Below are positions 55,705 through 63,732 of a stretch of 64,000 nucleotides of DNA, in pieces; the first letter of the stretch is position 1; each line of letters starts with the position of its first letter. The notes below the pieces were generated by a model. It saw only the letters and a program-made list of their open reading frames with translations. It was not told where the DNA came from and did no database searches. The position numbers were made by a program, and so were the translations under genes. Location: positions 62,001 through 126,000 of the forward strand of contig JAJPIK010000118.1 of NCBI GenBank assembly GCA_021324795.1, written 5' to 3'. Source of the stretch: Chloroflexota bacterium. GTDB lineage: Bacteria > Chloroflexota > UBA6077 > FW602-bin22 > CADDYW01.

Positions 55705-55734
55705 TGTCATGCTGAGGAGCGAAGCGGCGAAGAA
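55705..55734. repeat. Dispersed repeat, TGTCATGCTGAGGAGCGAAG, third copy
   Basis: TGTCATGCTGAGGAGCGAAG then CGGCGAAGAA, the left arm of the family at 50336, between the solute-binding gene and the peptidase gene. No right arm is present. Confidence 0.7.
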
Positions 55735-55754
55735 GCCATAGAGCTAGCGGGGTA

Positions 55755-55763
55755 TGTTATACT
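55755..55763 (+). promoter_or_regulatory. Extended -10 promoter for the M28 peptidase gene
   Basis: TGTTATACT matches TGnTATACT. No clear -35. It is about 25 nt before the ATG at 55789, which has GGAAGG upstream. Confidence 0.4.
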
Positions 55764-55788
55764 CACGCCAAGTGGAGACCGAGGAAGG

Positions 55789-57213
55789 ATGCAACAAGTG
55801 GGGGATGAGCAGAACGCGGTACTGACCCGTGCCGAAAAGGCGGTTCTTGGTGAAATCTGGACGTCGAAACGTGCATACGAGAATCTCGTCTATCTGTGCG
55901 ATCAGATCGGCAATCGCTGGGCTGGCTCGGAAAGCGAGCACCGAGCCGCCCAGTTCCTGCAGACGAAGGCACTCGAATACGGCTTGCAGGGCGTGACAAT
56001 TCAGACTTTTCCCTTGACTGGTTGGCGGCGGGGACTAACTCGGCTTGAGGTCGTCTCGCCGGTGGCCCGAGAAGTGGCCGCGATTGCCTTGCCCTACACC
56101 CCGGCCGCACGACTGGAAGGTGAAGCGATCTGGGTTGGCCAGGGTGAAGCCGAGGATTTCGAGCGCCTCTCTGGACAGATCGCAGGCAAGATTGTTCTGA
56201 GTGCTGCTGAGACGACGCCCGGTCCCGGCCAGCACAGCTCGCATCGCCGTGAAAAGTTCGCCCGGGCGATCGCTGCGGGCGCGGTGGCCTTCCTCTTCGT
56301 GAACCAGAATCCGGGTGGGCTCGCGATCACCGGGGCGCTCGCGGCCGGTTTTCCCGCGGAGATTCCAGGCCTTGGTCTGCCAAAGGAGGCGGGCGATTTC
56401 ATCGTGCGCCTCCTCAGCGCCGGACCAGTTCGCTTGCGCCTGCAGATTGGTTCCGAGTTTTTTCCCACGACCAGTGCCAACGTTCTCGGACAGATTGGAC
56501 CAGCATGGGCGGGCCAATATATCCTGACTGGCGCACACTACGATGCTCACGACATCGCGTTTGGCGCGCTCGACAATGCCGCCGGTGCGGTCGTTGTCCT
56601 CGAAGCGGTCCGGGCCCTGGCGACGGTGGCCGATACTCTTTCTATCCCGATTCGCATGGCCCTCTTTGGCTGTGAAGAAATCGGCCTACTTGGCGCCTGG
56701 TATCACGCGAGTCAAGCCGGCGACGAACTCGAGCGTTGCCGTTTTGTCCTCAATGTTGACTCACCGGTTGGCCCGGTTCCCGGTAACGAGACTCTGCGCC
56801 TGTGCGGCTTTCCTGAGCTGGTGCCCTATTTCGAGGGGATTTCTCGAGAGATGGGCTATGATCTGCCGGTGCAGGATCGGCTGAACGCTTACTCGGATCA
56901 CTTTCCATTTGCCGTGGCGGGGGTGCCGAATGGGATGCTGGGCTCGTCGAGTGCTGGTACCGGCCTGGTTGGGCGGGGTTGGGGCCACACCCCGGCCGAT
57001 ACTGTCGACAAGGTCGCACCGAAATCGCTCCAAACTGCCGCGGCGACCGTCGCTCGTCTTTTGCTTCGCCTGGCCCGTGCCGACGACTGGCCCGGCAAGC
57101 ACCGGAGTCGCGCGGAGATGGCCGCGACAGTCGCGGAGTCGCCAATTGGCTGGTACGTCGAGAAGTTTGGTCGCTATCCGTTCCAGCCGGCGGAACGCGC
57201 TCTTACCCTGTGA
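55789..57213 (+). CDS. M28-family zinc aminopeptidase/carboxypeptidase
   Basis: 474 residues. Metal ligands of the M28 fold are seen: LTGAHYDAHDIAFGALDNAA gives His and Asp; FGCEEIGLLGAWYHA gives the catalytic and metal-binding Glu; FVLNVDSPVG an Asp; the last His is in YSDHFPFAVAGVP. A PA-like insert (residues 100-200, VFLFVNQNPGGLAITG) is also present. No signal peptide, so probably cytosolic. Hydrolyses peptides from an end; exact class unknown. Confidence 0.85.
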   Translation: MQQVGDEQNAVLTRAEKAVLGEIWTSKRAYENLVYLCDQIGNRWAGSESEHRAAQFLQTKALEYGLQGVTIQTFPLTGWRRGLTRLEVVSPVAREVAAIALPYTPAARLEGEAIWVGQGEAEDFERLSGQIAGKIVLSAAETTPGPGQHSSHRREKFARAIAAGAVAFLFVNQNPGGLAITGALAAGFPAEIPGLGLPKEAGDFIVRLLSAGPVRLRLQIGSEFFPTTSANVLGQIGPAWAGQYILTGAHYDAHDIAFGALDNAAGAVVVLEAVRALATVADTLSIPIRMALFGCEEIGLLGAWYHASQAGDELERCRFVLNVDSPVGPVPGNETLRLCGFPELVPYFEGISREMGYDLPVQDRLNAYSDHFPFAVAGVPNGMLGSSSAGTGLVGRGWGHTPADTVDKVAPKSLQTAAATVARLLLRLARADDWPGKHRSRAEMAATVAESPIGWYVEKFGRYPFQPAERALTL

Positions 57214-57364
57214 TTGATCGAGGGTGCAAGGGTTTGAAGAACCAGACCGAAGCTGATAGGATTTCCGGCAGGGCCAATTGGTGCATCCACCAAAAACGCC
57301 GCGAAGCATGACAACATGGCGCACAGCTTTGATGGATCCACCACGATGCTGCGAGGAAAAGCTG

Positions 57365-57592
57365 ATGGATGAACCCTTCGTCCGCCGGGCATATCGCGCC
57401 CGGGTGCGCGATTATGTGGAAGGTATTTCGTTTCCGGCAATGCGTGACGAGATCCTCGCCTACGCACAACGCAAGAATACGCCGAGTGATATCTATACCG
57501 AGTTGAATCGATTGCCCGCGAAGCAGTTCACTAGTCTAGCCGAAGTCGTCGACGCGGTCACTGCCTTGCGTTTTGGTGCGCCTTCCCATTAA
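57365..57592 (+). CDS. DUF2795-like small protein
   Basis: 75 residues. YVEGISFPAMRDEILAYAQ, NTPSDIYTELNRLPAKQFTS and VVDAVTA follow the DUF2795 pattern (YPATKDELV..., L..L....Y.S..DV). Function unknown. The ATG at 57365 has AGGA eight bases upstream; the longer open frame from 57278 looks non-coding. The next small gene starts five bases after its stop. Confidence 0.65.
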   Translation: MDEPFVRRAYRARVRDYVEGISFPAMRDEILAYAQRKNTPSDIYTELNRLPAKQFTSLAEVVDAVTALRFGAPSH

Positions 57593-57597
57593 TCCAA

Positions 57598-57798
57598 ATG
57601 GAAGCGATTGATCCGGAAGAACTAGCGCGTTTACGTTCTCTACCCTGGCTAAGTCGACTCGATGCCGGCGACGTCGCTCAGCTCATTGCCGAGTATGAAG
57701 AGGCATTACGCGAGGCGTATCGCACCGGCGATCGCCGGCGTCTGGATGGGATTCTCGCTGCCTGGCGCGAGCGCAGTGAGCCCCCTCGGATCGCGTAA
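57598..57798 (+). CDS. Small helical protein, DUF6247-like (tentative)
   Basis: 66 residues, mostly helical and charged: SRLDAGDVAQLIAEYEEAL, REAYRTGDRRRLDGILAAW. The EYxxAL...L..W pattern resembles DUF6247-type small proteins, but I am not sure. It starts five bases after the DUF2795-like gene; co-transcribed. Confidence 0.5.
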   Translation: MEAIDPEELARLRSLPWLSRLDAGDVAQLIAEYEEALREAYRTGDRRRLDGILAAWRERSEPPRIA

Positions 57799-57799
57799 G

Positions 57800-57828
57800 T
57801 TGACAGCGGCGATGGGCTAGATTATCCT
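57800..57828 (+). promoter_or_regulatory. Sigma70-type promoter for the tandem-repeat protein gene
   Basis: TTGACA, 17 bases, TATCCT. The -10 is about 50 nt before the ATG at 57878. Confidence 0.6.
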
Positions 57829-57877
57829 GGCTAAGTTAGGGAGCCTGGGTTGGCATACTTTACTGGAGGCGTCGCGC

Positions 57878-58336
57878 ATGGGAAACGAACGTACGACTTA
57901 TCTTACCCCCGCGGAAGCCTGGGCGCTCAATGACCTCATTCGGCACACCTGGACCGAAGAGGGGCGACCGGTTGGGCGAGGTTTGCTGCTCAAAGTCTTC
58001 GCCATCGTCAAGGAATTCGAAGCGCGTCGCAATGACCCCTTCCCGCCCGAAGTTCTCCCGATCGCCCTGACCGAAGATGAATGCTGGGCGATCGATTTCC
58101 ATGTTCGCCGGAGCTATGTTGATCCCGAAGGCTACCGTGTTGGCCGGCCGCTCTTGCTCAAAATTTTTGGTCTGATCCTCGAGATGCGTAATCAGGAGGA
58201 TCTGCGTACGTTGCCGCTTGCTGACGAATCGATCGACGTCGAATCGTCGGACGTCGCTCGTCGCATGGAACAATGGCGTGAATTCCTGAGCGACGAGTCG
58301 CCCGATAACGGAGAGCAGCCGCCCGAGCGTCCATAG
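57878..58336 (+). CDS. Protein of unknown function with internal duplication
   Basis: 152 residues with two copies of a 40-residue unit: residues 9-48 (LTPAEAWALNDLIRHTWTEE, then VGRGLLLKVFAIVKEF) and 64-103 (LTEDECWAIDFHVRRSYVDP, then VGRPLLLKIFGLILEM). The units are helical with a conserved VGR-LLLK turn. I do not recognise the family. No signal peptide, metal motif or HTH seen. ATG at 57878. Confidence 0.6.
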   Translation: MGNERTTYLTPAEAWALNDLIRHTWTEEGRPVGRGLLLKVFAIVKEFEARRNDPFPPEVLPIALTEDECWAIDFHVRRSYVDPEGYRVGRPLLLKIFGLILEMRNQEDLRTLPLADESIDVESSDVARRMEQWREFLSDESPDNGEQPPERP

Positions 58337-58394
58337 TGACGCTTCCCGCACTCGAGGTTCAAAGGAGAAGCACTAGGGGTGACGAGGGAGTGGC

Positions 58395-59261
58395 ATGAGT
58401 GTGACGTTTTCCCCAGACGACCGGATCATGCAGGTAGGCGATTTAGGCATGCACCTGCGGGAATGGTCGACGACTGGACACCCCATCGTGTTTCTGCACG
58501 GGCTAGCTTCGTCATCGCATATCTGGGACTTGCTGGCGCCGCGCTTGGCCGGGCAGTTCCGCGTGATCGCAATCGATCAGCGTGGTCACGGCGAAACCGA
58601 CAAGCCGGATTCCGGCTATGATTTCCCGACGTTTGTTGCCGATGTGCACGGCCTCATCCAAGAGCTCGGGATGAGCCATTTTGCTCTCGTCGGCCATTCC
58701 TGGGGAGGCAACGTCGCCCTTCACTATGCAGTCACCCATCCGGACCTTGTCTCTCACCTGGTTCTAGTCGATGGTGGCTTTATCGACATGCAGCTTCGCG
58801 AAGGGCTAACCTGGGAGGTTGCCGAAAAGCAACTAGCTCCGCCCGACATCCGGATGCCGCTACCTGCCTTCGTCGAGCGTTTACGTAATCGTTTAGGGGC
58901 CGTGTACAATGAGGAGGTACGAGACGCGGTTCTCGGCAACGTCTGGATTGACGAGCGCGGGGTGGTGCGGCCGCGCCTGACGCGTGAGCGACACATGCTG
59001 ATTCTCCGGGCGCTCTGGGAACACCGGCCATCCCAGCTCTATGACAAAGTCCGCTGCCCCGTTCTGGTAGTTGCTGCCGAGCCTCCAGATCTCGCCGCCG
59101 ATCTCGATCGGTTGCGTGAGAAACGACGCACGGTAGCGTTGGCTGAGCAGCGCTTGGCGCGGGCGCGGATTCTCTGGATGCGTGAGACAATTCACGATGT
59201 TCCGCTCCAACGACCAGCCGAGTTGGCCGAAGCGATTGCCCGCCTGATTCAAACTACCTAA
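58395..59261 (+). CDS. Alpha/beta-hydrolase
   Basis: 288 residues. PIVFLHGLASSSHIWDLL is the oxyanion-hole region; FALVGHSWGGNVALHYA holds the Ser nucleophile (GHSWGG); the acid may be Asp in PPDLAADLDRL; the His is ETIHDVPLQRP. Typical esterase/epoxide-hydrolase-like fold; substrate unknown. ATG 58395 with a GAGTGGC-like weak ribosome site. Confidence 0.85.
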   Translation: MSVTFSPDDRIMQVGDLGMHLREWSTTGHPIVFLHGLASSSHIWDLLAPRLAGQFRVIAIDQRGHGETDKPDSGYDFPTFVADVHGLIQELGMSHFALVGHSWGGNVALHYAVTHPDLVSHLVLVDGGFIDMQLREGLTWEVAEKQLAPPDIRMPLPAFVERLRNRLGAVYNEEVRDAVLGNVWIDERGVVRPRLTRERHMLILRALWEHRPSQLYDKVRCPVLVVAAEPPDLAADLDRLREKRRTVALAEQRLARARILWMRETIHDVPLQRPAELAEAIARLIQTT

Positions 59262-59273
59262 GGAAGATCGACG

Positions 59274-60089
59274 ATGCCGAACAACAGTTTACGGCCGATC
59301 CGGGAACGGAAAGGGATGACGGTGGCCCAGCTCGCTGGGAAAACGAGCATCTCCATCCGCACCCTTCAGGCGTATGAAGCCGGAGAGCGTGGGATTGCTC
59401 CCGATGATTTGCGCAAGCTCTCGCGCGTGCTCTACGTCTCTACCGCCGATCTTTTGCAGCCATCCGAGGGGCAGTCTCCGTCGCCACCGCCGCCCCCGTC
59501 GCCGCGTCCGATTGCGCCCGCGGTCGAACTCACTCCCCAGCCGACACCTCCGCCTCGGCCGCCAATTGCCCCCTCTCCCGAGCCGGTTCGACGGACCCAG
59601 GTCGATGGCAATCGGACGCCGCGACCGACGCCGACCGCACCACGCCCGGCCCGTGAGCCGCGCGCACCGAAGCCACCGGGCCCGGCCACGGCTGGCCAAA
59701 TCGAGCAGATTCGTCACCTCGCTCGCCGCATGGGCATTGACGAACCCTCTCTGGTCGAGCGCTTCGGCGCACCACTTGAATCGCTTGACCATACTGCCGC
59801 TCGCGCGGCGATCACCAGCTTGCGGACTGAAATGGAAGAGTCGGGGACCTGGCAGCCGCGGGTCGCGGAGGGGCCGGATCAGGAAGGGGAATACCTGAGG
59901 AAGCTGCGCGAGCATGGCATTCCCATTGAGATTCTTTTGATCAATGGCGAGCGGTTCGCCGGGCGAATCTCCGACTTCACCCCCTACGTCATTCAGATCC
60001 GCGATCGCACGAATGGTGAAGAGGTAACCGTCCGCAAGCTGGCGATTGCCTACTATCACACCCTGGAGCCGGTCAATGACGCTGAGTGA
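59274..60089 (+). CDS. XRE-type HTH protein with C-terminal Hfq/Sm-like domain (fusion)
   Basis: 271 residues in four parts. Residues 1-62: XRE helix-turn-helix (RPIRERKGMTVAQLAGKTSI, SIRTLQAYEAGERG, LSRVLYVSTADLL). Residues 63-138: Pro-rich linker. Residues 139-200: helical module (QIEQIRHLARRMGIDEPSLV), like the helical tail found in some phage recombination proteins. Residues 204-271: Sm-like fold aligning with Hfq: YLRKLREHGIPIEILLING, then FAGRISDFTPYVIQIRD (the Sm1 pattern), then VTVRKLAIAYYHTL (the Y-K-H-A position reads RKLA). Hfq is an RNA chaperone; here it is joined to a DNA-binding head. Overlaps the next gene by 14 nt. Confidence 0.85.
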   Translation: MPNNSLRPIRERKGMTVAQLAGKTSISIRTLQAYEAGERGIAPDDLRKLSRVLYVSTADLLQPSEGQSPSPPPPPSPRPIAPAVELTPQPTPPPRPPIAPSPEPVRRTQVDGNRTPRPTPTAPRPAREPRAPKPPGPATAGQIEQIRHLARRMGIDEPSLVERFGAPLESLDHTAARAAITSLRTEMEESGTWQPRVAEGPDQEGEYLRKLREHGIPIEILLINGERFAGRISDFTPYVIQIRDRTNGEEVTVRKLAIAYYHTLEPVNDAE

Positions 60090-60516
60090 TCTGTTACCCT
60101 ACCTTCGGGCCCGCAAAGGAGGGGTATTCTACTCCGAGGTGAGCGAAGGAACGGGAATACCCCCGCTCCGTCTCGTGCGTGCGGAGCGCACCTTCACGGT
60201 GCCGAACCTTACTGCCGAGGAGCTAGACCGGCTGGCCGCTTACTTCGATGTGCCGGTCGATCAGCTTCGTCAAGCCGCGACCGAATCTCGCTCGATCCTG
60301 ACTACCTATTTGGCAACCCGAGAGAAAGATGGTCGACCAGCCCACCTGAATCTGGTCGGCGGCGTACACGTCAGTGGCATGGTGGCCTGGCGTGATCGCC
60401 ACGCGGTTGGGCTACGTCAGCCCGACGATACCTGCCTGGTCGTCTATCGTTCAAACGTTGAGGGGTGGCAGCGGGTCGAGGGCGAGGCCGCCGCGGGCGA
60501 TCAGCAGCAGGAGTAG
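60076..60516 (+). CDS. Second HTH plus Hfq/Sm-like fusion, overlapping the first
   Basis: About 146 residues from ATG 60076, which has GGAG seven bases upstream and overlaps the previous stop by 14 nt. Residues 1-75: HTH-like (LSDLLPYLRARKGGVFYSEV, SEGTGIPPLRLVRAERTFT, EELDRLAAYFDVPVDQLRQ). Residues 80-140: Sm-like (PAHLNLVGGVHVSGMVAWRD, RHAVGLRQPDDTC, LVVYRSNVEGWQRV), matching the LVNGxxLxGxI and VYKHAI parts of Hfq. It probably forms a mixed complex with the preceding product. Both genes are in one transcript. Confidence 0.75.
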   Translation: MTLSDLLPYLRARKGGVFYSEVSEGTGIPPLRLVRAERTFTVPNLTAEELDRLAAYFDVPVDQLRQAATESRSILTTYLATREKDGRPAHLNLVGGVHVSGMVAWRDRHAVGLRQPDDTCLVVYRSNVEGWQRVEGEAAAGDQQQE

Positions 60517-60621
60517 TCCGGCAAGGACCACGGCTAGGATCACCAGCAGCGGCGGAATCAGCCACCACCAGCGCCGTCGAACACGGTCGATCGGTCGCGG
60601 TGGGCGACGGGGTGGACGCAT
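60451..60621 (-). CDS. Small membrane protein (56 residues), antisense to the end of the Sm-fusion gene
   Basis: ATG at 60619-60621, stop TGA at 60451-60453, 56 codons. MRPPRRPPRPIDRVRRRWWW is strongly basic, then a hydrophobic segment of about 20 residues (LVILAVVLAGLLLLLI), then a short tail. It is six bases downstream of the SDR stop on the same strand, so it may be co-transcribed. No clear ribosome site. It overlaps the last 66 bases of the HTH-Sm gene on the other strand. Could be chance. Confidence 0.45.
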   Translation of the reverse strand: MRPPRRPPRPIDRVRRRWWWLIPPLLVILAVVLAGLLLLLIARGGLALDPLPPLNV

Positions 60622-60627
60622 GACCGC

Positions 60628-61377
60628 TTAGTGGAAGAACCCGCCGCCGTCGATGACGATCGTCTGGCCGGTCATCGAGTCGTTCTTCGCTAGGAAGACG
60701 ACAGCCGCTGCGCAATCTTCGAGGCTGGCAATCCGCTTCAAAGCATTATTGTTGGCCATTCGCTTGAAGTGCTCGTCCGGCCATAAATGTCCCCATTCCG
60801 TATCAATCAGACCGGGAGCAATCGCGTTCACCGCAACCTCCGGGCCGAGCGCTATGGCAAGACCTCGCGTCAACTGGACTTCGGCAGCTTTCGATACGGT
60901 ATAAATCAGCGAGCTTCCTCCCGCCCGTACGCCGGCCGTCGAAGTCGTCTGGATGATTCGCCCTTGACCTTGTCGCTTCATGATTGGTCCAATGGTCTTG
61001 GAAAGCATCCAGGGCCCTTTGACGTTCACGGCCATGACCCGATCCCAATCGCTTTCCGAGATTGCCTCGAGATCGGAAAAGTCCGGAGCGAAGACGGTTG
61101 TGCCAGCATTGTTGATCAGAACGTCGATCCGTCCGTATTCCGCCATGACCCGGTCGACCAGAGCCTGGACATCGGCGGGCTGCGAGACGTCGGCGCGCAC
61201 GGCGATTGCCTTTACCCCTTGGCCACGCAGCTCGCCGGCCGTCTTGTTTGCTTCCGCTTCGCGGCGCGAATAAACGATTGCGAGGTCCATTCCTTCTCGG
61301 GCAAGCGCCAGGCTAATCACGCGACCCAGCCCAGTTCCTCCACCGGTGACGAGCGCGACCTTTCCCCGTAACTCCAT
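60628..61377 (-). CDS. SDR-family oxidoreductase (FabG-like)
   Basis: 249 residues. VALVTGGGTGLGRVISLAL is the NAD(P)-binding motif; NNAGTT the N-N-A-G; SLIYTVSKAAEVQLT the Y-x3-K active site; then GPEVAVNAIAPGLIDTEW. Typical 3-oxoacyl-ACP-reductase-like or sugar/alcohol SDR; substrate unknown. A strong promoter is located at 61431-61459. Confidence 0.88.
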   Translation of the reverse strand: MELRGKVALVTGGGTGLGRVISLALAREGMDLAIVYSRREAEANKTAGELRGQGVKAIAVRADVSQPADVQALVDRVMAEYGRIDVLINNAGTTVFAPDFSDLEAISESDWDRVMAVNVKGPWMLSKTIGPIMKRQGQGRIIQTTSTAGVRAGGSSLIYTVSKAAEVQLTRGLAIALGPEVAVNAIAPGLIDTEWGHLWPDEHFKRMANNNALKRIASLEDCAAAVVFLAKNDSMTGQTIVIDGGGFFH

Positions 61378-61430
61378 CGTGTGTCCTCCCGAACCTGGTC
61401 GGCGTTCAGTGCGCGACCATCTTCTGCGCC

Positions 61431-61459
61431 ACTATAAGTGGTGCTGGGGCTGGGGTCAA
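61431..61459 (-). promoter_or_regulatory. Sigma70-type promoter for the SDR gene
   Basis: On the minus strand TTGACC (61454-61459), 17 bases, TATAGT (61431-61436). The SDR ATG at 61375-61377 follows by about 55 nt. Confidence 0.75.
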
Positions 61460-61467
61460 GACCGGGG

Positions 61468-61590
61468 TTAGCCGATCGGTGAGATCTCGACAATCTCTCC
61501 GTTTACAAGCTCCAGCCGCTTGTCCGAGGCGCTACTCAACCGCAGAAATTCCTCGGCGGTGATTCGACCTGCCGGTGTTTCGATCGCCAT
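61468..61590 (-). pseudogene. Truncated Uma2-family (DUF820) gene
   Basis: From ATG 61590: about 40 residues that match only the start of Uma2 proteins (RITAEEFLRLSSASDKRLEL, then VNGEIVEISPIG), then a TAA. A full Uma2 protein is about 190 residues with a PD-(D/E)XK nuclease core, which is missing. The relic is antisense to the region before gltX. Confidence 0.65.
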
Positions 61591-61714
61591 CGCTGCGCTC
61601 CGTTCATCCTGGACACGGGATAGCATCGCTCTTGGCGAGATGCTGCCGCTGGACGGTACTTTGCATGGTAGAATTAAGCGCAATCTAAACGCCATCCCAG
61701 GTGGAGACAGACCC

Positions 61715-63220
61715 ATGGCCGATCCCAACCGTCCCCGGGTGCGGTATGCGCCAAGTCCGACTGGCTTTCCGCACATTGGCAATATTCACACCGCATTTTT
61801 CAACTGGCTGTTTGCTCGACACGCGGGCGGCAGCTTCATTTTGCGGATTGAAGATACCGATCAAGACCGGGTGGTCGCGGGGTCGCTCGAAGCAATTTAC
61901 GAGAGCTTGCGCTGGCTGGGTATGAACTGGGATGAGGGGCCAGAGATTGGCGGTCCCTTCGGGCCGTATTTCCAATCCGAGCGGCTGCCGATCTATCGCC
62001 AGTACGCTGATCAGTTGATCGCTTCAGGGCATGCTTACCGTTGTTTCTGCACTCAAGAGCGCCTCGCCGAGCTGCGAGCGGCACAGGAGGCGCGCAGAGA
62101 GCCGCCGCGTTATGATCAGCTTTGTCGGGCGATTCCCCCCGCTGAGCAGGAGCGGCGCGTTGCGGCCGGCGAGCCATACGTGATTCGACTCGCCGTGCCC
62201 AATTCTGGCGAGACGACCTTCCACGACCTGTTCCGCGGTGATATCACGTTTCAGAACGCCTTGATCGATGATCAGGTGCTGATCAAGTCCGATGGCTGGC
62301 CCACCTATCACCTGGCAAACGTCGTCGATGATCACCTGATGGAGATCACCCACGTCCTTCGAGGCGACGAGTGGATCAGCAGCACGCCCAAGCACATTCT
62401 GCTTTATCAGTTCCTGGGCTGGCAGCCGCCCCTCTTTGGTCATTTCCCGATTTTGCTGACGATGAATCGGGCAAAGCTGAGCAAGCGGCGCGGGGCGCCA
62501 GACATTCTCGATCTGCGGGCGAAGGGCTACTTACCGGAAGCTCTGATCAACTTCCTAGCCTTGCTTGGCTGGGCGCCAGAAGGGAAGAACGAGATCCTCA
62601 GCCGAGAAGAGCTGATCCAGCAGTTCACCCTCGAACGGGTTGGCGCCACGCCATCGATCTACAATCCTGAGAAGCTTGACTGGATGAACGGCTACTACAT
62701 TCGCCAGCTCGCGCCGAACGATCTCGCCCAGCGTTTGCTGCCGTTCTATCAGCAAGCGGGCTTGATTCCGGAGCCGGCCTCACCGGATCTGGTTCATCTG
62801 GTCGAGCGACTGGTACCGCTGATTCAGGAGCGGATCAAGACGCTTGCCGATGCGCCGCCCTTGACCGACTTCTTCTTCCGTGACGATCTCGTCTACGAGC
62901 CGGCCCTCTTGATTGGCAAGGGCTGGACACGGGAGCAGTCACTAGCCGCGCTAGGTCAGGCGCGGGAATGTCTGGTGCAGCTCACGGCGTCGGCGGCGCC
63001 GTTCGAGGCCGAGCGGATCGAGGCGGCCTTCCGCGTGCTTGCTGATCAGATGCAGGTCAAAACTGGCCAGTTCTTTGGGATTCTCCGGGTGGCCGTGACC
63101 GGCCAGACTGTCGCACCTCCGCTTTTCCAAACGATGGCCGTGCTGGGGCCGTCCCGAACGTTACAGCGGCTCGATCGGGCGATCAGTGTGCTGGCAACGG
63201 GGCTGGCGGTGCCGAGCTGA
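61715..63220 (+). CDS. gltX: Glutamyl-tRNA synthetase (GltX)
   Basis: 501 residues. Class I motifs: RYAPSPTGFPHIGNIHTAFF (the HIGH signature as HIGN) and AKLSKRRGAPDILDLR (KMSKS as KLSKR). FILRIEDTDQDR is the usual acceptor/anticodon selection loop of GltX. Charges tRNA-Glu (or tRNA-Gln by a relaxed enzyme). ATG 61715 with GGAG upstream; the open frame is longer but the added residues are non-coding. An extended -10 (TGGTAGAAT) lies at 61666-61674. Its end overlaps the response regulator by 38 nt. Confidence 0.96.
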   Translation: MADPNRPRVRYAPSPTGFPHIGNIHTAFFNWLFARHAGGSFILRIEDTDQDRVVAGSLEAIYESLRWLGMNWDEGPEIGGPFGPYFQSERLPIYRQYADQLIASGHAYRCFCTQERLAELRAAQEARREPPRYDQLCRAIPPAEQERRVAAGEPYVIRLAVPNSGETTFHDLFRGDITFQNALIDDQVLIKSDGWPTYHLANVVDDHLMEITHVLRGDEWISSTPKHILLYQFLGWQPPLFGHFPILLTMNRAKLSKRRGAPDILDLRAKGYLPEALINFLALLGWAPEGKNEILSREELIQQFTLERVGATPSIYNPEKLDWMNGYYIRQLAPNDLAQRLLPFYQQAGLIPEPASPDLVHLVERLVPLIQERIKTLADAPPLTDFFFRDDLVYEPALLIGKGWTREQSLAALGQARECLVQLTASAAPFEAERIEAAFRVLADQMQVKTGQFFGILRVAVTGQTVAPPLFQTMAVLGPSRTLQRLDRAISVLATGLAVPS

Positions 63221-63599
63221 CTCGGCGCCGTCGGTGGTTAATTGTTCCCTCGACCGTACCGATGATCTCATCCAAGTTGAAAGGTTTCGAAAAGAAGCGG
63301 ATGGCTCCGGTCGCGGAGACGTCCTGCGACTTCACGTCGGCGCCGGTGACTAAGATGATCGGTAAAGTAGCTCCCCAACGCCGGCGGAGCGCCTGGGCAA
63401 TGTCGAGACCGTTACCGTCGGGAAGATTCCAATCGAGAATCACGCACGAGGGGCGATGGCGGACGGCGATGGCTTCAAGGCGGCTGCCAACCTCCCATAC
63501 TTTGAGTCCAGCTGCCTCGAACGCCAATCGATAGAGCTCGCGGACCTCGCCATCATCTTCGACGACGAGAACCACCTTCCCAGCCATCTTCTCATCCAC
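63183..63599 (-). CDS. CheY-like single-domain response regulator
   Basis: 138 residues. VVLVVEDDGEVRELYRLAF holds the acidic pair; CVILDWNLPDGNG the phospho-acceptor Asp; IILVTGADVKS the Thr; IRFFSKPFNLDEI the Lys. No output domain. The gene starts with GTG 63599 or ATG 63587. No kinase is adjacent. Its 3' end overlaps gltX by 38 nt in the opposite direction. Confidence 0.9.
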   Translation of the reverse strand: MDEKMAGKVVLVVEDDGEVRELYRLAFEAAGLKVWEVGSRLEAIAVRHRPSCVILDWNLPDGNGLDIAQALRRRWGATLPIILVTGADVKSQDVSATGAIRFFSKPFNLDEIIGTVEGTINHRRRRVSSAPPAPLPAH

Positions 63600-63702
63600 C
63601 CTTCCGCGACGATCGTCCGTCGCGTAATTACCCTCGCCCTTGAGGAGGTTGACGAACTTGTTAGCCGCGATTGGGAAAAGCTACTCTTCAGTTCGTGCCT
63701 TT

Positions 63703-63732
63703 AGTATATGATCCGAACGAATGACTTGTCAA
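63703..63732 (-). promoter_or_regulatory. Sigma70-type promoter for the CheY-like gene
   Basis: On the minus strand TTGACA (63727-63732), 18 bases, TATACT (63703-63708). The leader to the GTG at 63599 is about 100 nt. Confidence 0.75.
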
